Shown piece by piece: positions 50,907 through 59,896 of a stretch of DNA of 64,000 nt (the stretch's first letter is position 1; each line of letters starts with the position of its first letter). The stretch is from JALYOC01 sp036675345. Lineage in GTDB: Bacteria > Myxococcota > Myxococcia > Myxococcales > Myxococcaceae. The DNA lies in assembly GCA_036675345.1 (NCBI GenBank), contig JAKFFE010000047.1, positions 1 through 64,000 of the forward strand, read 5' to 3'. The position numbers and the translations under genes are program-made. The notes under the pieces are model-generated. The model searched no databases, was not told the origin of the DNA, and saw only the letters and a list, made by a program, of their open reading frames with translations.

Positions 50907-51107
50907 TTGAAGCTGACCGTCAATGGAGAGCCTCGGGAGGTCCAGGATGGCGCCACCGTCCTGTCCCTGCTCGAAGAGCTGGGAGTCGCGCGCGAGCGGG
51001 TCGCCGTCGAGGTGAACCTGGAGGTCGTCCGCCGCGCCCGACATGCCGACCATCCCCTCCGCGACGGGGACCACGTGGAGATCGTCTCCTTTGTCGGAGG
51101 CGGGTGA
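50907..51107 (+). CDS. thiS: Thiamine biosynthesis sulfur carrier ThiS
   Basis: 66 residues with the ubiquitin-like beta-grasp fold and the essential C-terminal Gly-Gly (SFVGGG), which is thiocarboxylated to donate sulfur for the thiazole ring. The protein begins KLTVNGEPREV at a TTG codon; the in-frame upstream extension does not look coding. It precedes thiG by 8 bp. Confidence 0.93.
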   Translation: MKLTVNGEPREVQDGATVLSLLEELGVARERVAVEVNLEVVRRARHADHPLRDGDHVEIVSFVGGG

Positions 51108-51115
51108 GGAATCTG

Positions 51116-51891
<776 letters not shown>

Positions 51892-51895
<4 letters not shown>

Positions 51896-52512
51896 CCGCG
51901 CTTCCCTCCCTGATCGTCATCACCGACTGGTCGCTGGGAGAGGAGGCCCTCCTCCAGCGCCTGGCCCAGGTGCTGCCGCTGTCGCCGCGGATCGCGGTGC
52001 AGCACCGGCACCCGGAGGCGACCGGGAGGGAGTTGCTGAGGGAGGCCCGGCTGCTCAGCGACCTGTGCGCGCGCACCGGCAACCCGCTGTTCGTGAATGA
52101 TCGGCTGGACGTGGCTCTGCGGGTGGGGGCCCACCTGCATCTGCCGGCGCATGGCTTTCGACCGGCTGAGGTGCGGGGACAGCTTCCGGAAGGAACGCTG
52201 ATCAGCGCCGCGGTCCACGACGCCCGCGAGGCGGAGGACGCACCGGGCGCGGATCTGTACCTGGTCAGCCCGGTGTTCGGCGCCGGATCCAAGCCAGAGG
52301 ACACGCGGCAGCCGCTGGGGGTGGAGGGCTACCAGGCGCTGGCGCTGCGCCTCTCCGCTCCGGCCTTTGCCCTGGGAGGGATCACCGCCGAGACCGTGCC
52401 GTCGCTGGCCCACGCTCCCGGTTACGCGGTGATCTCCGGGGTGCTCCGCGCGGCAGATCCCAAGCTGGCCGCCCTCAGGATCCTCGCCCGCGGTCAGACG
52501 CTGCTGGCCTGA
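51892..52512 (+). CDS. thiE: Thiamine phosphate synthase/TenI-type protein
   Basis: 206 residues, TIM-barrel. SLIVITDWSL, IAVQHRHPEATGRELL, NPLFVNDRLDVAL, LYLVSPVFG and PAFALGGITAETV follow the ThiE/TenI order. ThiE joins the thiazole and pyrimidine phosphates. The usual Q/K-E-K phosphate signature is loosely kept (QHRHP), so TenI-like thiazole tautomerase is a real alternative. GTG start in GTGA overlap with thiG. Confidence 0.78.
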
Positions 52513-52519
52513 CGTCCCG

Positions 52520-52945
52520 CTATCGCGGAACCAGGGCGATCCAGATCTCCTCGAGGATCGCGACCCTGGTCCCCTGTTCATCCGTGGCCTCGGAATGAAC
52601 GAAGAGCTTCCGCCCCTCCCGCTTCGCGAGGATCGTGCGAATCCGGATCGTCCCCCCTCGGACCGGCGCCAGGTACTTGATGGTCGCGGTGCCAGTCGCC
52701 GCCACAGTATGGGGAGCCTCGAGCAGCGAGAAGACCAGCATCCCTTGGCTGCTATCCATCACCGTGAACAGCGCGCCTCCGTGCAGAGTGCCACCCGGAT
52801 TGAAGTGTCCCGCCCCCGCCTCGTACTCGTAGAGGCACTCTTCGGGAGTCAGGGACAGGAACCGCGCTCCCACCAGTGCGCCCATCCGGTCCTGCGCCAC
52901 GAACGCTTCGGGGGAGAACTGCCGGGTCGGGATGCCGCTGGACAT
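52520..52945 (-). CDS. Hotdog-fold thioesterase, PaaI-like
   Basis: 141 residues. HFNPGGTLHGGALFTVMDSSQG is the conserved hotdog helix with the HGG motif; ATIKYLAPVRGGTIRIR forms the later strands. Hydrolyses acyl-CoA thioesters; the preferred chain is unknown. The stop faces thiE 7 bp away. Confidence 0.85.
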   Translation of the reverse strand: MSSGIPTRQFSPEAFVAQDRMGALVGARFLSLTPEECLYEYEAGAGHFNPGGTLHGGALFTVMDSSQGMLVFSLLEAPHTVAATGTATIKYLAPVRGGTIRIRTILAKREGRKLFVHSEATDEQGTRVAILEEIWIALVPR

Positions 52946-53012
52946 GGCGGACGTATACGGACACCCGCTCGGGCGGACAAACAGTTCCCGTGATTGCCGA
53001 CCGAGCCTCCGA

Positions 53013-53738
53013 TCAAGCCTTGGACTTCGAGCCCAACGCCCTGGTCGCTTCGCCCTTCCGCTTCAAGCCGGGCTTCGCTGCCTTGGCGACTGGGGGCTTC
53101 GCGCGAGGCTTCGCCGTCTTCGCACTCCCCGGCGCCTTGTCCTTCCGCTTCGAGTACGGGGTCAGGTGCCGGACCATCTCCCCTCGCGCCGCGGAGTCGA
53201 TCAACTCCTGCAGCCGCCGCAGCCGGGTGGACTCATTCTTGGAGTTCATCACCCAGAACTCGGTCGTCTTCCGATACCCGGGGGCCAGCGACTGGTGGAA
53301 GGCGGCGGCCTTGGGCCGCTTCTCCAGCAGGGCCCGATACTCCGGGGGCAGCTCCTGCGGATGGCTCTCGAACGAGTACTTCCGAGCCCCTTGGGCGTCG
53401 CGGGCCTGGTACGCGGCGATCCCGGCGGGGGTCATCTTCCCCAGCGCGATCTGCGCCTCGACCTTCTTGAGGTTGACCGAACTCCAGTAGCTCTTCGCCT
53501 TCCGCGGGGTGAAGCGGATCATGTAGCTCTCCGCGCCCAGCGACCTGCGAACCCCGTCGATCCAGCCGAAGCACAGGGCCTCGTCCACCGCCTCCGGCCA
53601 GGTCACCGACGGCTTTCCCGAATCCACCTTGTGGAAGCCGACCATCAGCTCGGTCTCCTGGGCGTGGTGGCGTTGGAACCACCGGCGAAGCTCGGCCGGG
53701 GTCTGAAAGAAGATCGGGGCTGCGACCGGCCCCTTCAC
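53013..53738 (-). CDS. YdeI/OmpD-associated-like protein with basic tail
   Basis: 241 residues. FFQTPAELRRWFQRHHAQET, LCFGWIDGVRRSLGAESYMI and TPRKAKSYWSSVNLKK define the YdeI (DUF1801-like) family. A C-terminal tail of about 40 residues is Lys/Ala/Pro-rich. It starts with GTG overlapping the upstream stop (GTGA). The role is unclear. Confidence 0.8.
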   Translation of the reverse strand: MKGPVAAPIFFQTPAELRRWFQRHHAQETELMVGFHKVDSGKPSVTWPEAVDEALCFGWIDGVRRSLGAESYMIRFTPRKAKSYWSSVNLKKVEAQIALGKMTPAGIAAYQARDAQGARKYSFESHPQELPPEYRALLEKRPKAAAFHQSLAPGYRKTTEFWVMNSKNESTRLRRLQELIDSAARGEMVRHLTPYSKRKDKAPGSAKTAKPRAKPPVAKAAKPGLKRKGEATRALGSKSKA

Positions 53739-54295
53739 GGGGTCCCCCGGTGCTTCAGCTCCGCGATCAACCTCCGCACATCCCGCAGCCACATCCGGAA
53801 GGTGTCCTCGTCGATCAGCGCCGGGCACACCCGCCGCACCGCTGCCACGAAGGCCTCCACCACCGCGTGCAGCTGCTGCACCAGGGCGCCCAGCTCCACC
53901 CGCTCCACCTCCGAGCCGAAGCGGCTGGGCCGGGCGTCGAACAGGTCCACCGCCCGGACCTCCAGCGTCTCCCCCTCCCGGGTGAACTCCAGGGCGGTCT
54001 CCACCCCCTGCTCGGTCAGCTCGAAGCGGAAGCTCCCCGCCCCGCTGCGCAGCGCCTCCAGCGCCGGGACCAGCGCCTCCAGGATCATCGACAGCTCCCC
54101 CTGGATCTCCACCGGCCAGGGCTGCGCTCCCCCGCACCGGAGGGTGAAGCTCGCCGCCTTCGCCTCCTGGATCAGCTCGCAGGCGATCAGCAGCAGCCCG
54201 GGGACCGAGTCCAGCTCCAGCTCGGGATCCAGCTCCAGGATCGGGAACGGCTCAGCCAGCGGCGTGTCGGTCGGGTGCAGCGCCAGCTCGAACAT
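53735..54295 (-). CDS. Uncharacterised protein upstream of ydeI-like gene
   Basis: 186 residues, no signal or membrane span. An acidic N-terminus (LELDPELELDSV) is followed by alternating strands and helices, and a long closing helix pair (FVAAVRRVCPALIDEDTFRMW). Not recognised. Translationally coupled to the YdeI-like gene. Confidence 0.6.
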   Translation of the reverse strand: MFELALHPTDTPLAEPFPILELDPELELDSVPGLLLIACELIQEAKAASFTLRCGGAQPWPVEIQGELSMILEALVPALEALRSGAGSFRFELTEQGVETALEFTREGETLEVRAVDLFDARPSRFGSEVERVELGALVQQLHAVVEAFVAAVRRVCPALIDEDTFRMWLRDVRRLIAELKHRGTP

Positions 54296-54337
54296 GCGGC
54301 GGAGGCTATTACGACCTGCCCGCCGCCACCGTCGAAA

Positions 54338-55825
54338 TCACCGCCCCCGGAAGCTCTGCAGCACCGACTCCAGCCGGATCCCGGTCATCCGCAGCGCCAC
54401 CACGTAGCCGGCCATGAACAGCAGCCCGGCCACCCCCAGCGGGATCACCCGCCAGAAGAAGTCGTCCGGCAGGTGCACCAGGCCGCGGGGCAGCACCCAG
54501 CGCAGGACCACCACCGAGACCCCGGCCACCGCGGCGGCGATCGACGCCTTGCCCAGATCCTTCCAGGGGATCAGCTCCTGGAGCCCCACCTTCACCTCCG
54601 CGGTGGAGAGCGCCCGGGGGATCCGCACCAGCAGCATCGCCTTGCCCACCAGCTCCGCCACCACGTAGGAGACCATCCCGCCCATCATCCCCAGGTGCTT
54701 GACCCCGAAGTACACCAGCGGAAGGGTGACCAGCGCCTTGACCAGGTAGCTGTTGAAGATCCAGCGGGTCTCGCCCCGCCCGCGCAGCACCCCGTCCATG
54801 GGGAAGATCGCCAGGGCCACGGTGAGGATCCCCACCCGGAACATGTCCACCGCGCCCAGGAACTTCTGACCGAACAAGGCGCCGATGAACTCCGGCGCCG
54901 CGGCGAACAGGAAGGCCACCATCGGGAAGAACACCACCGACAGCTTGGCCCCCGCCTCGCGGAAGGCGGCCGCCCCCTCGTGGGTCCGCCCCTGCTTCTC
55001 CAGCTCCCCCAGCCGCACCATCAGCACCTCGCTGGTGGGGGTGTAGAGCAGGTCCACGATCGGCAGCTGGAAGCAGGCCACCGCGTAGAGGGCGAACAGC
55101 TCCGGGGTGACGCTGCTGGAGACCGCGAACTGGTGCGCGTACTGCTGGGAGATCGCCAGGGCCATCGCCGCGCCGAAAGGCAGCGCGTACATGAACTGGG
55201 AGACGAACAGCCGGCTGTTCCACAGCGGTCCTTGGCTGCTCTTGTAGAACACCAGCCAGTTGGCCGCGTAGCGCGCCAGGGCAAAGGCGGCCATGGCGTT
55301 CATCGCCCCGTGCAGGCCCAGCCCCAGCAGGATCGGCGCCACCATCGCCACCGCCCGGGTGGTGTCGCAGACCAGGTACACCACCGCCGACTGCTTGGTC
55401 TTTCCCCGGCCGGTGATCCCGATCTCCAGGGCAAACGACCCCACCATCCCGAACACGTACACCGCCAGCGGGGCGCGGTACTGGGCCAGGTCCGGGTTGT
55501 TGAACCACTGGCCGATCGCGTCCGCCGACTGGAACAGGATCAGCGCCGCCAGAGCGCCCATCCCGGTCAGGAAGATGATCGTCTGCCCCAGGTACGGGCG
55601 CTGCTCCTCGGTGCGCGGCAGGTAGTAGTACAGCGCCTGCGCCACCCCCAGCGGGAGGATGTAGGTCAGCGTCTGCGAGAGCAGGAACAGCTGTTTGTAG
55701 GTGCCGTACTCCTCCATCGCCAGCGCGCGCGCCAGCACCAGGGGAATGGCAATGGTCAGGATGGCGGTGAAGAAGCGGGCCATCACCAATGGCCCGGCCT
55801 TCCCGAGGAATGACTTTTCAGCCAA
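54338..55825 (-). CDS. Polysaccharide flippase, Wzx/MATE-like
   Basis: 495 residues, about 12-14 membrane spans. The opening ARFFTAILTIAIPLVLARAL and the repeated paired spans with GPRLLP-type polar residues fit the oligosaccharide flippase (PF01943/PF13440) group that moves lipid-linked sugar units across the inner membrane. The start is TTG 55825, directly after the deacetylase's TAG, with GGGAG 8 bases upstream. It forms an operon with the deacetylase. Confidence 0.82.
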   Translation of the reverse strand: MAEKSFLGKAGPLVMARFFTAILTIAIPLVLARALAMEEYGTYKQLFLLSQTLTYILPLGVAQALYYYLPRTEEQRPYLGQTIIFLTGMGALAALILFQSADAIGQWFNNPDLAQYRAPLAVYVFGMVGSFALEIGITGRGKTKQSAVVYLVCDTTRAVAMVAPILLGLGLHGAMNAMAAFALARYAANWLVFYKSSQGPLWNSRLFVSQFMYALPFGAAMALAISQQYAHQFAVSSSVTPELFALYAVACFQLPIVDLLYTPTSEVLMVRLGELEKQGRTHEGAAAFREAGAKLSVVFFPMVAFLFAAAPEFIGALFGQKFLGAVDMFRVGILTVALAIFPMDGVLRGRGETRWIFNSYLVKALVTLPLVYFGVKHLGMMGGMVSYVVAELVGKAMLLVRIPRALSTAEVKVGLQELIPWKDLGKASIAAAVAGVSVVVLRWVLPRGLVHLPDDFFWRVIPLGVAGLLFMAGYVVALRMTGIRLESVLQSFRGR

Positions 55826-56995
55826 CTAGTGGGCTCCCGGTTGCACGATCAGGTTGGACACCTCGGTCACCACCGGGGAGAGCCGCTGGGGCCGCTTCCC
55901 GGGGACCGGATGGTTCATGCCAAAGAAGCCGAACACGTCGTCCAGCTGGCAGGTGGTCAGCGCGGTCGAATAGTCGCCGGTCAGGCCGATGCTGAAGTTC
56001 TCCCACAGCACCTTGCGGCGCAGGGTGAACGGGTCCCCGCCGATCTGGTTGGGCATGTCCTCGGTGGTCACCGCCGACCGGTAGCCCAGCCGCTTTAGGA
56101 CCTGGATCACCTCGTCCGAGTACCACCCGTTGCAGTAGGCGAAGTGCTCCACCTGCTTGCCCAGCTGCGCCTCCAGCGTCTCCTTCGACTCCCGCAGCTC
56201 CCGCTCCACGTTCTCCGGCGTCTCCTGGGTCAGCACGGTGTGGTTGACGGTGTGGGCGCCGAACTCGATCCCGCTGGCGGACATCTTGCGGACCTCGTCC
56301 CAGCTCATCGGGTCCCCCTGCTCCGGCAGCAGCTCCGGTCCGCCGCCCAACTGGATCTCCAGCGCGCCGATCAGCTCCAGCAGGATCTGCGGAGACTGGG
56401 TCTCCAAAAAGGCATGCAGCTCCGGGGTCAGCGGCTTGCCGGGCTTGAACACCGCCTCCAGCAACGACACCGCCTGGGGTGGGACCGTCTCCAACGACGG
56501 CCGGAACTTCCGGGCGCGCATCACCCCCAGCAGGTGGAACAGCCGATCATGGTTGAAGCGTCGCTGGGTTCCGATGAAGCCGGTGGGCAGGTACACGATC
56601 GCCGGCACCCCCATCGCCTTGAGCACCGGGAACGCGTAGCGGTAGACGTCACGGTACCCGTCGTCGAAGGTCACCACGAACAGGTCCTTCCTGGACGTCT
56701 TGCGCCCGGACATCACGTCCAGCGCCTCGTCCAGGGACGCGAACTGGTAGCCCGCCGCGTCCGCCTCCACCAGATGCCGCCGGAACGTCTCCTGGGAGAT
56801 CAAGGACCCCGGCAGTGACCGCTGCACCTCGCCGGTGAAGTCGGCCACCACCCGGTGGTAGTTGACGATGTTGATCCGGCAACCGCCGGACTGGTACCGC
56901 CGCCAGGAGGCCATCGCCCGCCGGGCCCCCGAATAGTGAAAGAACCCCGCCGCCGCAGCCTTGGCCGCGCGCCGCGCAAACATTGCAGCCCCCAT
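55826..56995 (-). CDS. Polysaccharide deacetylase (CE4) family
   Basis: 389 residues. NodB-domain motifs: TFDDGYRD (motif 1), the HTVNHTVL metal His pair (motif 2), and later FAYCNGWYSD. It removes acetyl groups from sugar polymers such as peptidoglycan or exopolysaccharide. No clear signal peptide (basic MFARRAAKAAAAGFFHYS start). It is paired with the flippase, so it may trim the exported glycan. Start 56995 is chosen after a G-rich stretch; 56983 is possible. Confidence 0.85.
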   Translation of the reverse strand: MGAAMFARRAAKAAAAGFFHYSGARRAMASWRRYQSGGCRINIVNYHRVVADFTGEVQRSLPGSLISQETFRRHLVEADAAGYQFASLDEALDVMSGRKTSRKDLFVVTFDDGYRDVYRYAFPVLKAMGVPAIVYLPTGFIGTQRRFNHDRLFHLLGVMRARKFRPSLETVPPQAVSLLEAVFKPGKPLTPELHAFLETQSPQILLELIGALEIQLGGGPELLPEQGDPMSWDEVRKMSASGIEFGAHTVNHTVLTQETPENVERELRESKETLEAQLGKQVEHFAYCNGWYSDEVIQVLKRLGYRSAVTTEDMPNQIGGDPFTLRRKVLWENFSIGLTGDYSTALTTCQLDDVFGFFGMNHPVPGKRPQRLSPVVTEVSNLIVQPGAH

Positions 56996-57146
56996 CCCGC
57001 CCCCCCGTCTTGCCCGGCCCTCCCACGCGGAGGCCCCTGCGGACCCCAAGGTGCGCACGGGGCGGCGGCGCGCAAAGGCCCCCGGTCACCTCCCCTCCGG
57101 TCCTCGTGGCGCCGGGCCAACACTTGGGATACCTACCTCGCCCGGA

Positions 57147-57812
57147 ATGGCCCTCCAGTCGACCCCACCGGCGCCCGCGCTGGAACTTACGGATGTCAGC
57201 CGCCGCTACGGGCGTCACTGGGCGGTGGTCCGGCTCACCTTCTCGCTGGAGCGCGGCTCGTCGCTGTTGCTGACCGGGCACAACGGTTCGGGCAAGACCA
57301 CCCTGCTGCGCCTGCTGGCCACCGCCTTTCCGCCCTCCAGCGGCAAGCTGCGGATCCTGGGCCACGACGCGGTGGAGGAGCGGGATCTGGCGCGGCAGAA
57401 GGTGGCCCTGCTCTCCCACCAGAACTTCCTCTACGAGGATCTCTCCGGCGCCCAGAACCTCACCCTGCTGGGACGGCTGCTGGGGCTGACCGACCTGCCG
57501 GAGTTGGTGGCAGGCACCCTGACCCGGGTGGGCCTCAACCCCCAGGACCCGCAGCCGGTGCGGCAGTACTCGGCGGGGATGCGCAAGCGGGTGGCGGTGG
57601 GCCGGCTGTTGATGAAGACCCCGGAGTTGGCGTTGCTGGACGAACCCTTCGGCGAGCTGGACCCGGCGGGGATCCTGGCCATGGAGGGCTTCATCCACGA
57701 ACTGTCCCAGCGCGGCTGCACGGTGGTGCTGGCCACCCACCTGGTGGAGCAGGGCCGCACGCTGTGCCGCGAGCACCTCCACCTCTCCCAGGGAAGGTCG
57801 GTGGCGCCATGA
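57147..57812 (+). CDS. ccmA: Haem exporter ATP-binding protein CcmA
   Basis: 221-residue ABC ATPase: Walker A GHNGSGKTT, Q-loop LLSHQNFLY, signature YSAGMRKRV, Walker B LALLDEPF and switch ATH. With CcmB it powers release of haem-bound CcmE in cytochrome c maturation. First gene of the ccm operon; its end overlaps ccmB (ATGA). Confidence 0.9.
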   Translation: MALQSTPPAPALELTDVSRRYGRHWAVVRLTFSLERGSSLLLTGHNGSGKTTLLRLLATAFPPSSGKLRILGHDAVEERDLARQKVALLSHQNFLYEDLSGAQNLTLLGRLLGLTDLPELVAGTLTRVGLNPQDPQPVRQYSAGMRKRVAVGRLLMKTPELALLDEPFGELDPAGILAMEGFIHELSQRGCTVVLATHLVEQGRTLCREHLHLSQGRSVAP

Positions 57813-58510
57813 GCGGCCCCATCCGTCCGCCCGGCCTGCTGGCCACCACCTGGATCATCCTGCGCAAGGACCTGCTGATCGAGTGGAGGACCAAGGCCCG
57901 GCTCAACGCCCTGCTCTTCTTCGCGGTCGCGACCCTGCTGCTCTTCTCCTTCGCCCTGGGCCCGGACACCCGGCTGCTCAAGCTCAGCTCCGGCGCGTAT
58001 CTGTGGTTGTCCCTGCTGCTCTCGAGCGTGCTGGCGCTTGGCGAGTCGTTCCGCATCGAGCGGGAGAACGGCGCGCTGGACGGGCTGCGGCTGGCCCCCA
58101 CCGACGCCCGGGCGATCTTCCTGGGCAAGGCGCTGGGCAACGCGTTCCTGCTGTTCTTGATGGGCGCGGTGCTGGCGCCGATCCTGGTGGCCCTGTTCGG
58201 CGTCACCTACGAGATGGGGCTGCCCAAGCTGTTCGGGGTCCTGGCGCTGGGCTGCCTGGCGATCGCCGCGCCGGGGACCGTCTACTCGGCCATCGCCAGT
58301 CATGCCCGGGCGCGGGATGTGTTACTCCCCCTGCTGCTGTTCCCCATGCTGGTTCCGCCCCTGATGGCTTCGGTGAAAGCAACGAATCTGGTGATGCAGG
58401 GCGACTTGATGGGAAACCAGCTCCCCGCTTGGCTGGGACTGTTGGCAGGCTTCAACCTTATCTACTGGGGACTCGGCTTCGTGTTGTTCCCCAAGGCGGT
58501 CGAGGGATGA
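57809..58510 (+). CDS. ccmB: Haem exporter membrane protein CcmB
   Basis: 233 residues, about six spans. RKDLLIEWRTKARLNALLFF and FRIERENGALDGLRLAPTDAR are characteristic of CcmB. It pairs with CcmA and CcmC. Overlaps both neighbours by 4 bp. Confidence 0.92.
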   Translation: MSGPIRPPGLLATTWIILRKDLLIEWRTKARLNALLFFAVATLLLFSFALGPDTRLLKLSSGAYLWLSLLLSSVLALGESFRIERENGALDGLRLAPTDARAIFLGKALGNAFLLFLMGAVLAPILVALFGVTYEMGLPKLFGVLALGCLAIAAPGTVYSAIASHARARDVLLPLLLFPMLVPPLMASVKATNLVMQGDLMGNQLPAWLGLLAGFNLIYWGLGFVLFPKAVEG

Positions 58511-59220
58511 CGATGTCCAAGGCGATACGGATCGGGCTGCCGCTGCTGGGAGCGGTCACCGTCCTCTCCGGTTGGTACTGGGGGCTGTTCGTGGCCCCGC
58601 CCGACCGCGAGATGGGCGATGTGCAGCGGCTGATGTACGCACACGTCCCGGCGGTGTGGATGGCGCTGATCTGCTCCACCCTCAACTTCGGCTCCAGCCT
58701 CACCTACCTGTTCAACGGCAAGTCCAGCGCCGACGCCCTCGCCGAGGCCAGCGCCGAGGTGGGCCTGCTGTTCGGGGTGTACGGGGTGATGCTGGGCGCG
58801 ATCTGGGGCAAGCCCACCTGGGGGGTGTACTGGACCTGGGATCCCCGGCTGACCTCCGCGGCGGTGATGCTGGTGGCCTACATGGGCTACATGGCGCTGC
58901 GGAAGTTCGTGGACGATCCGGAGAAGCGCGCCCGCTGGTCGGCCATCGTCGGGATCCTGGCCTTCGCCGACATCCCGATCGTCTGGTTCTCGGTCCGCTG
59001 GTGGAAGAGCCTGCACCAGATCCAGTCCAGCCCCCGCACCGTGGATCCGGAGCTGGTGCTGCCGCTGCGCTGGAACTCCTTTGGGCTGTTCTTCGTGATG
59101 CTGGCCTTCCTGGTTTTCCGCTACGCGATCGCGCGCAGCCGGATCCGCGAGGAGAGCGCCCCTCCCGAGGTCCTCTCCCACCAGCGGGTGGGCCTGGCCT
59201 CCACGGGGACCCACCGATGA
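58507..59220 (+). CDS. ccmC: Haem delivery protein CcmC
   Basis: 237 residues, six spans. The haem-binding WWD motif appears as WGKPTWGVYWTWDPRLTS, with His residues in YAHVPAVWM and SLHQIQS. CcmC loads haem onto CcmE. ATG overlaps ccmB's stop. Confidence 0.94.
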   Translation: MTMSKAIRIGLPLLGAVTVLSGWYWGLFVAPPDREMGDVQRLMYAHVPAVWMALICSTLNFGSSLTYLFNGKSSADALAEASAEVGLLFGVYGVMLGAIWGKPTWGVYWTWDPRLTSAAVMLVAYMGYMALRKFVDDPEKRARWSAIVGILAFADIPIVWFSVRWWKSLHQIQSSPRTVDPELVLPLRWNSFGLFFVMLAFLVFRYAIARSRIREESAPPEVLSHQRVGLASTGTHR

Positions 59221-59414
59221 ACTTCCTCACCCTCGCGTTCCTCCAGGCCGCGCCCCACGCCGATCCCCAGGTCGGCGCCGGCCGGATCGTCGGCGGCTGG
59301 GAGTATGTCTGGGCCGGTTACGGGATCTCCCTTGCGGCCCTGGTGCTCTACTCCTTGTCTCTGTGGTTCCGCCGTCCCCGCTCCACTGAACCGCTTTCCC
59401 GGACCCAGCCATGA
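59217..59414 (+). CDS. ccmD: Haem exporter small subunit CcmD
   Basis: 65 residues with one membrane span (EYVWAGYGISLAALVLYSLS) and a short basic tail, the CcmD pattern. It helps release holo-CcmE from CcmABC. Placed by position and length because family sequence is weakly conserved. It overlaps both neighbours. Confidence 0.82.
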   Translation: MNFLTLAFLQAAPHADPQVGAGRIVGGWEYVWAGYGISLAALVLYSLSLWFRRPRSTEPLSRTQP

Positions 59415-59896
59415 CCTCTCAAGCCCGCAACCGCCTCTTCGCCGTCGTGGCCCTGCTCATCGCCGGCGCCGGGCTGGCCTACATCGCCCTGGGGGACCTG
59501 GAGGAGAACCTGGTCTACTACTGGAGCCCGGGCGAGCTGCTGGCCCAGGGAGAGAAGGGCTACGGCCCCACCGTCCGGCTGGGCGGGGTGGTCAAGCCGG
59601 GCACGATCCAGTTCGACTCCGGCAGCCATGAGCTGGCCTTCCAGCTGGCGGACTCGCACGCCGCCGAGGCCTCGGCGGTGAAGGTCCACTCCCGGGAGGT
59701 CCCCCCGCAGATGTTCCGCGACGGGATCGGGGTGGTGGTGGAGGGCAGCTACTCCAGCAACGGGGTGTTCGAGTCCAACCGGCTGATGGTGAACCACTCC
59801 AACGAGTACCGCGCCCCCAAGGAGGGCGAGGATCCCAAGCAGTGGCAGGAGTCCCTCAAGGGGGACACCACCACCACCTCGGCGAGGACGCGGTGA
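59411..59896 (+). CDS. ccmE: Haem chaperone CcmE
   Basis: 161 residues. An N-terminal anchor (about 8-27) precedes the OB-fold domain. The covalent haem site is kept: His129 and Tyr133 in MVNHSNEYRAP (H-x3-Y). It carries haem from CcmC to CcmF. Confidence 0.95.
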   Translation: MTSQARNRLFAVVALLIAGAGLAYIALGDLEENLVYYWSPGELLAQGEKGYGPTVRLGGVVKPGTIQFDSGSHELAFQLADSHAAEASAVKVHSREVPPQMFRDGIGVVVEGSYSSNGVFESNRLMVNHSNEYRAPKEGEDPKQWQESLKGDTTTTSARTR

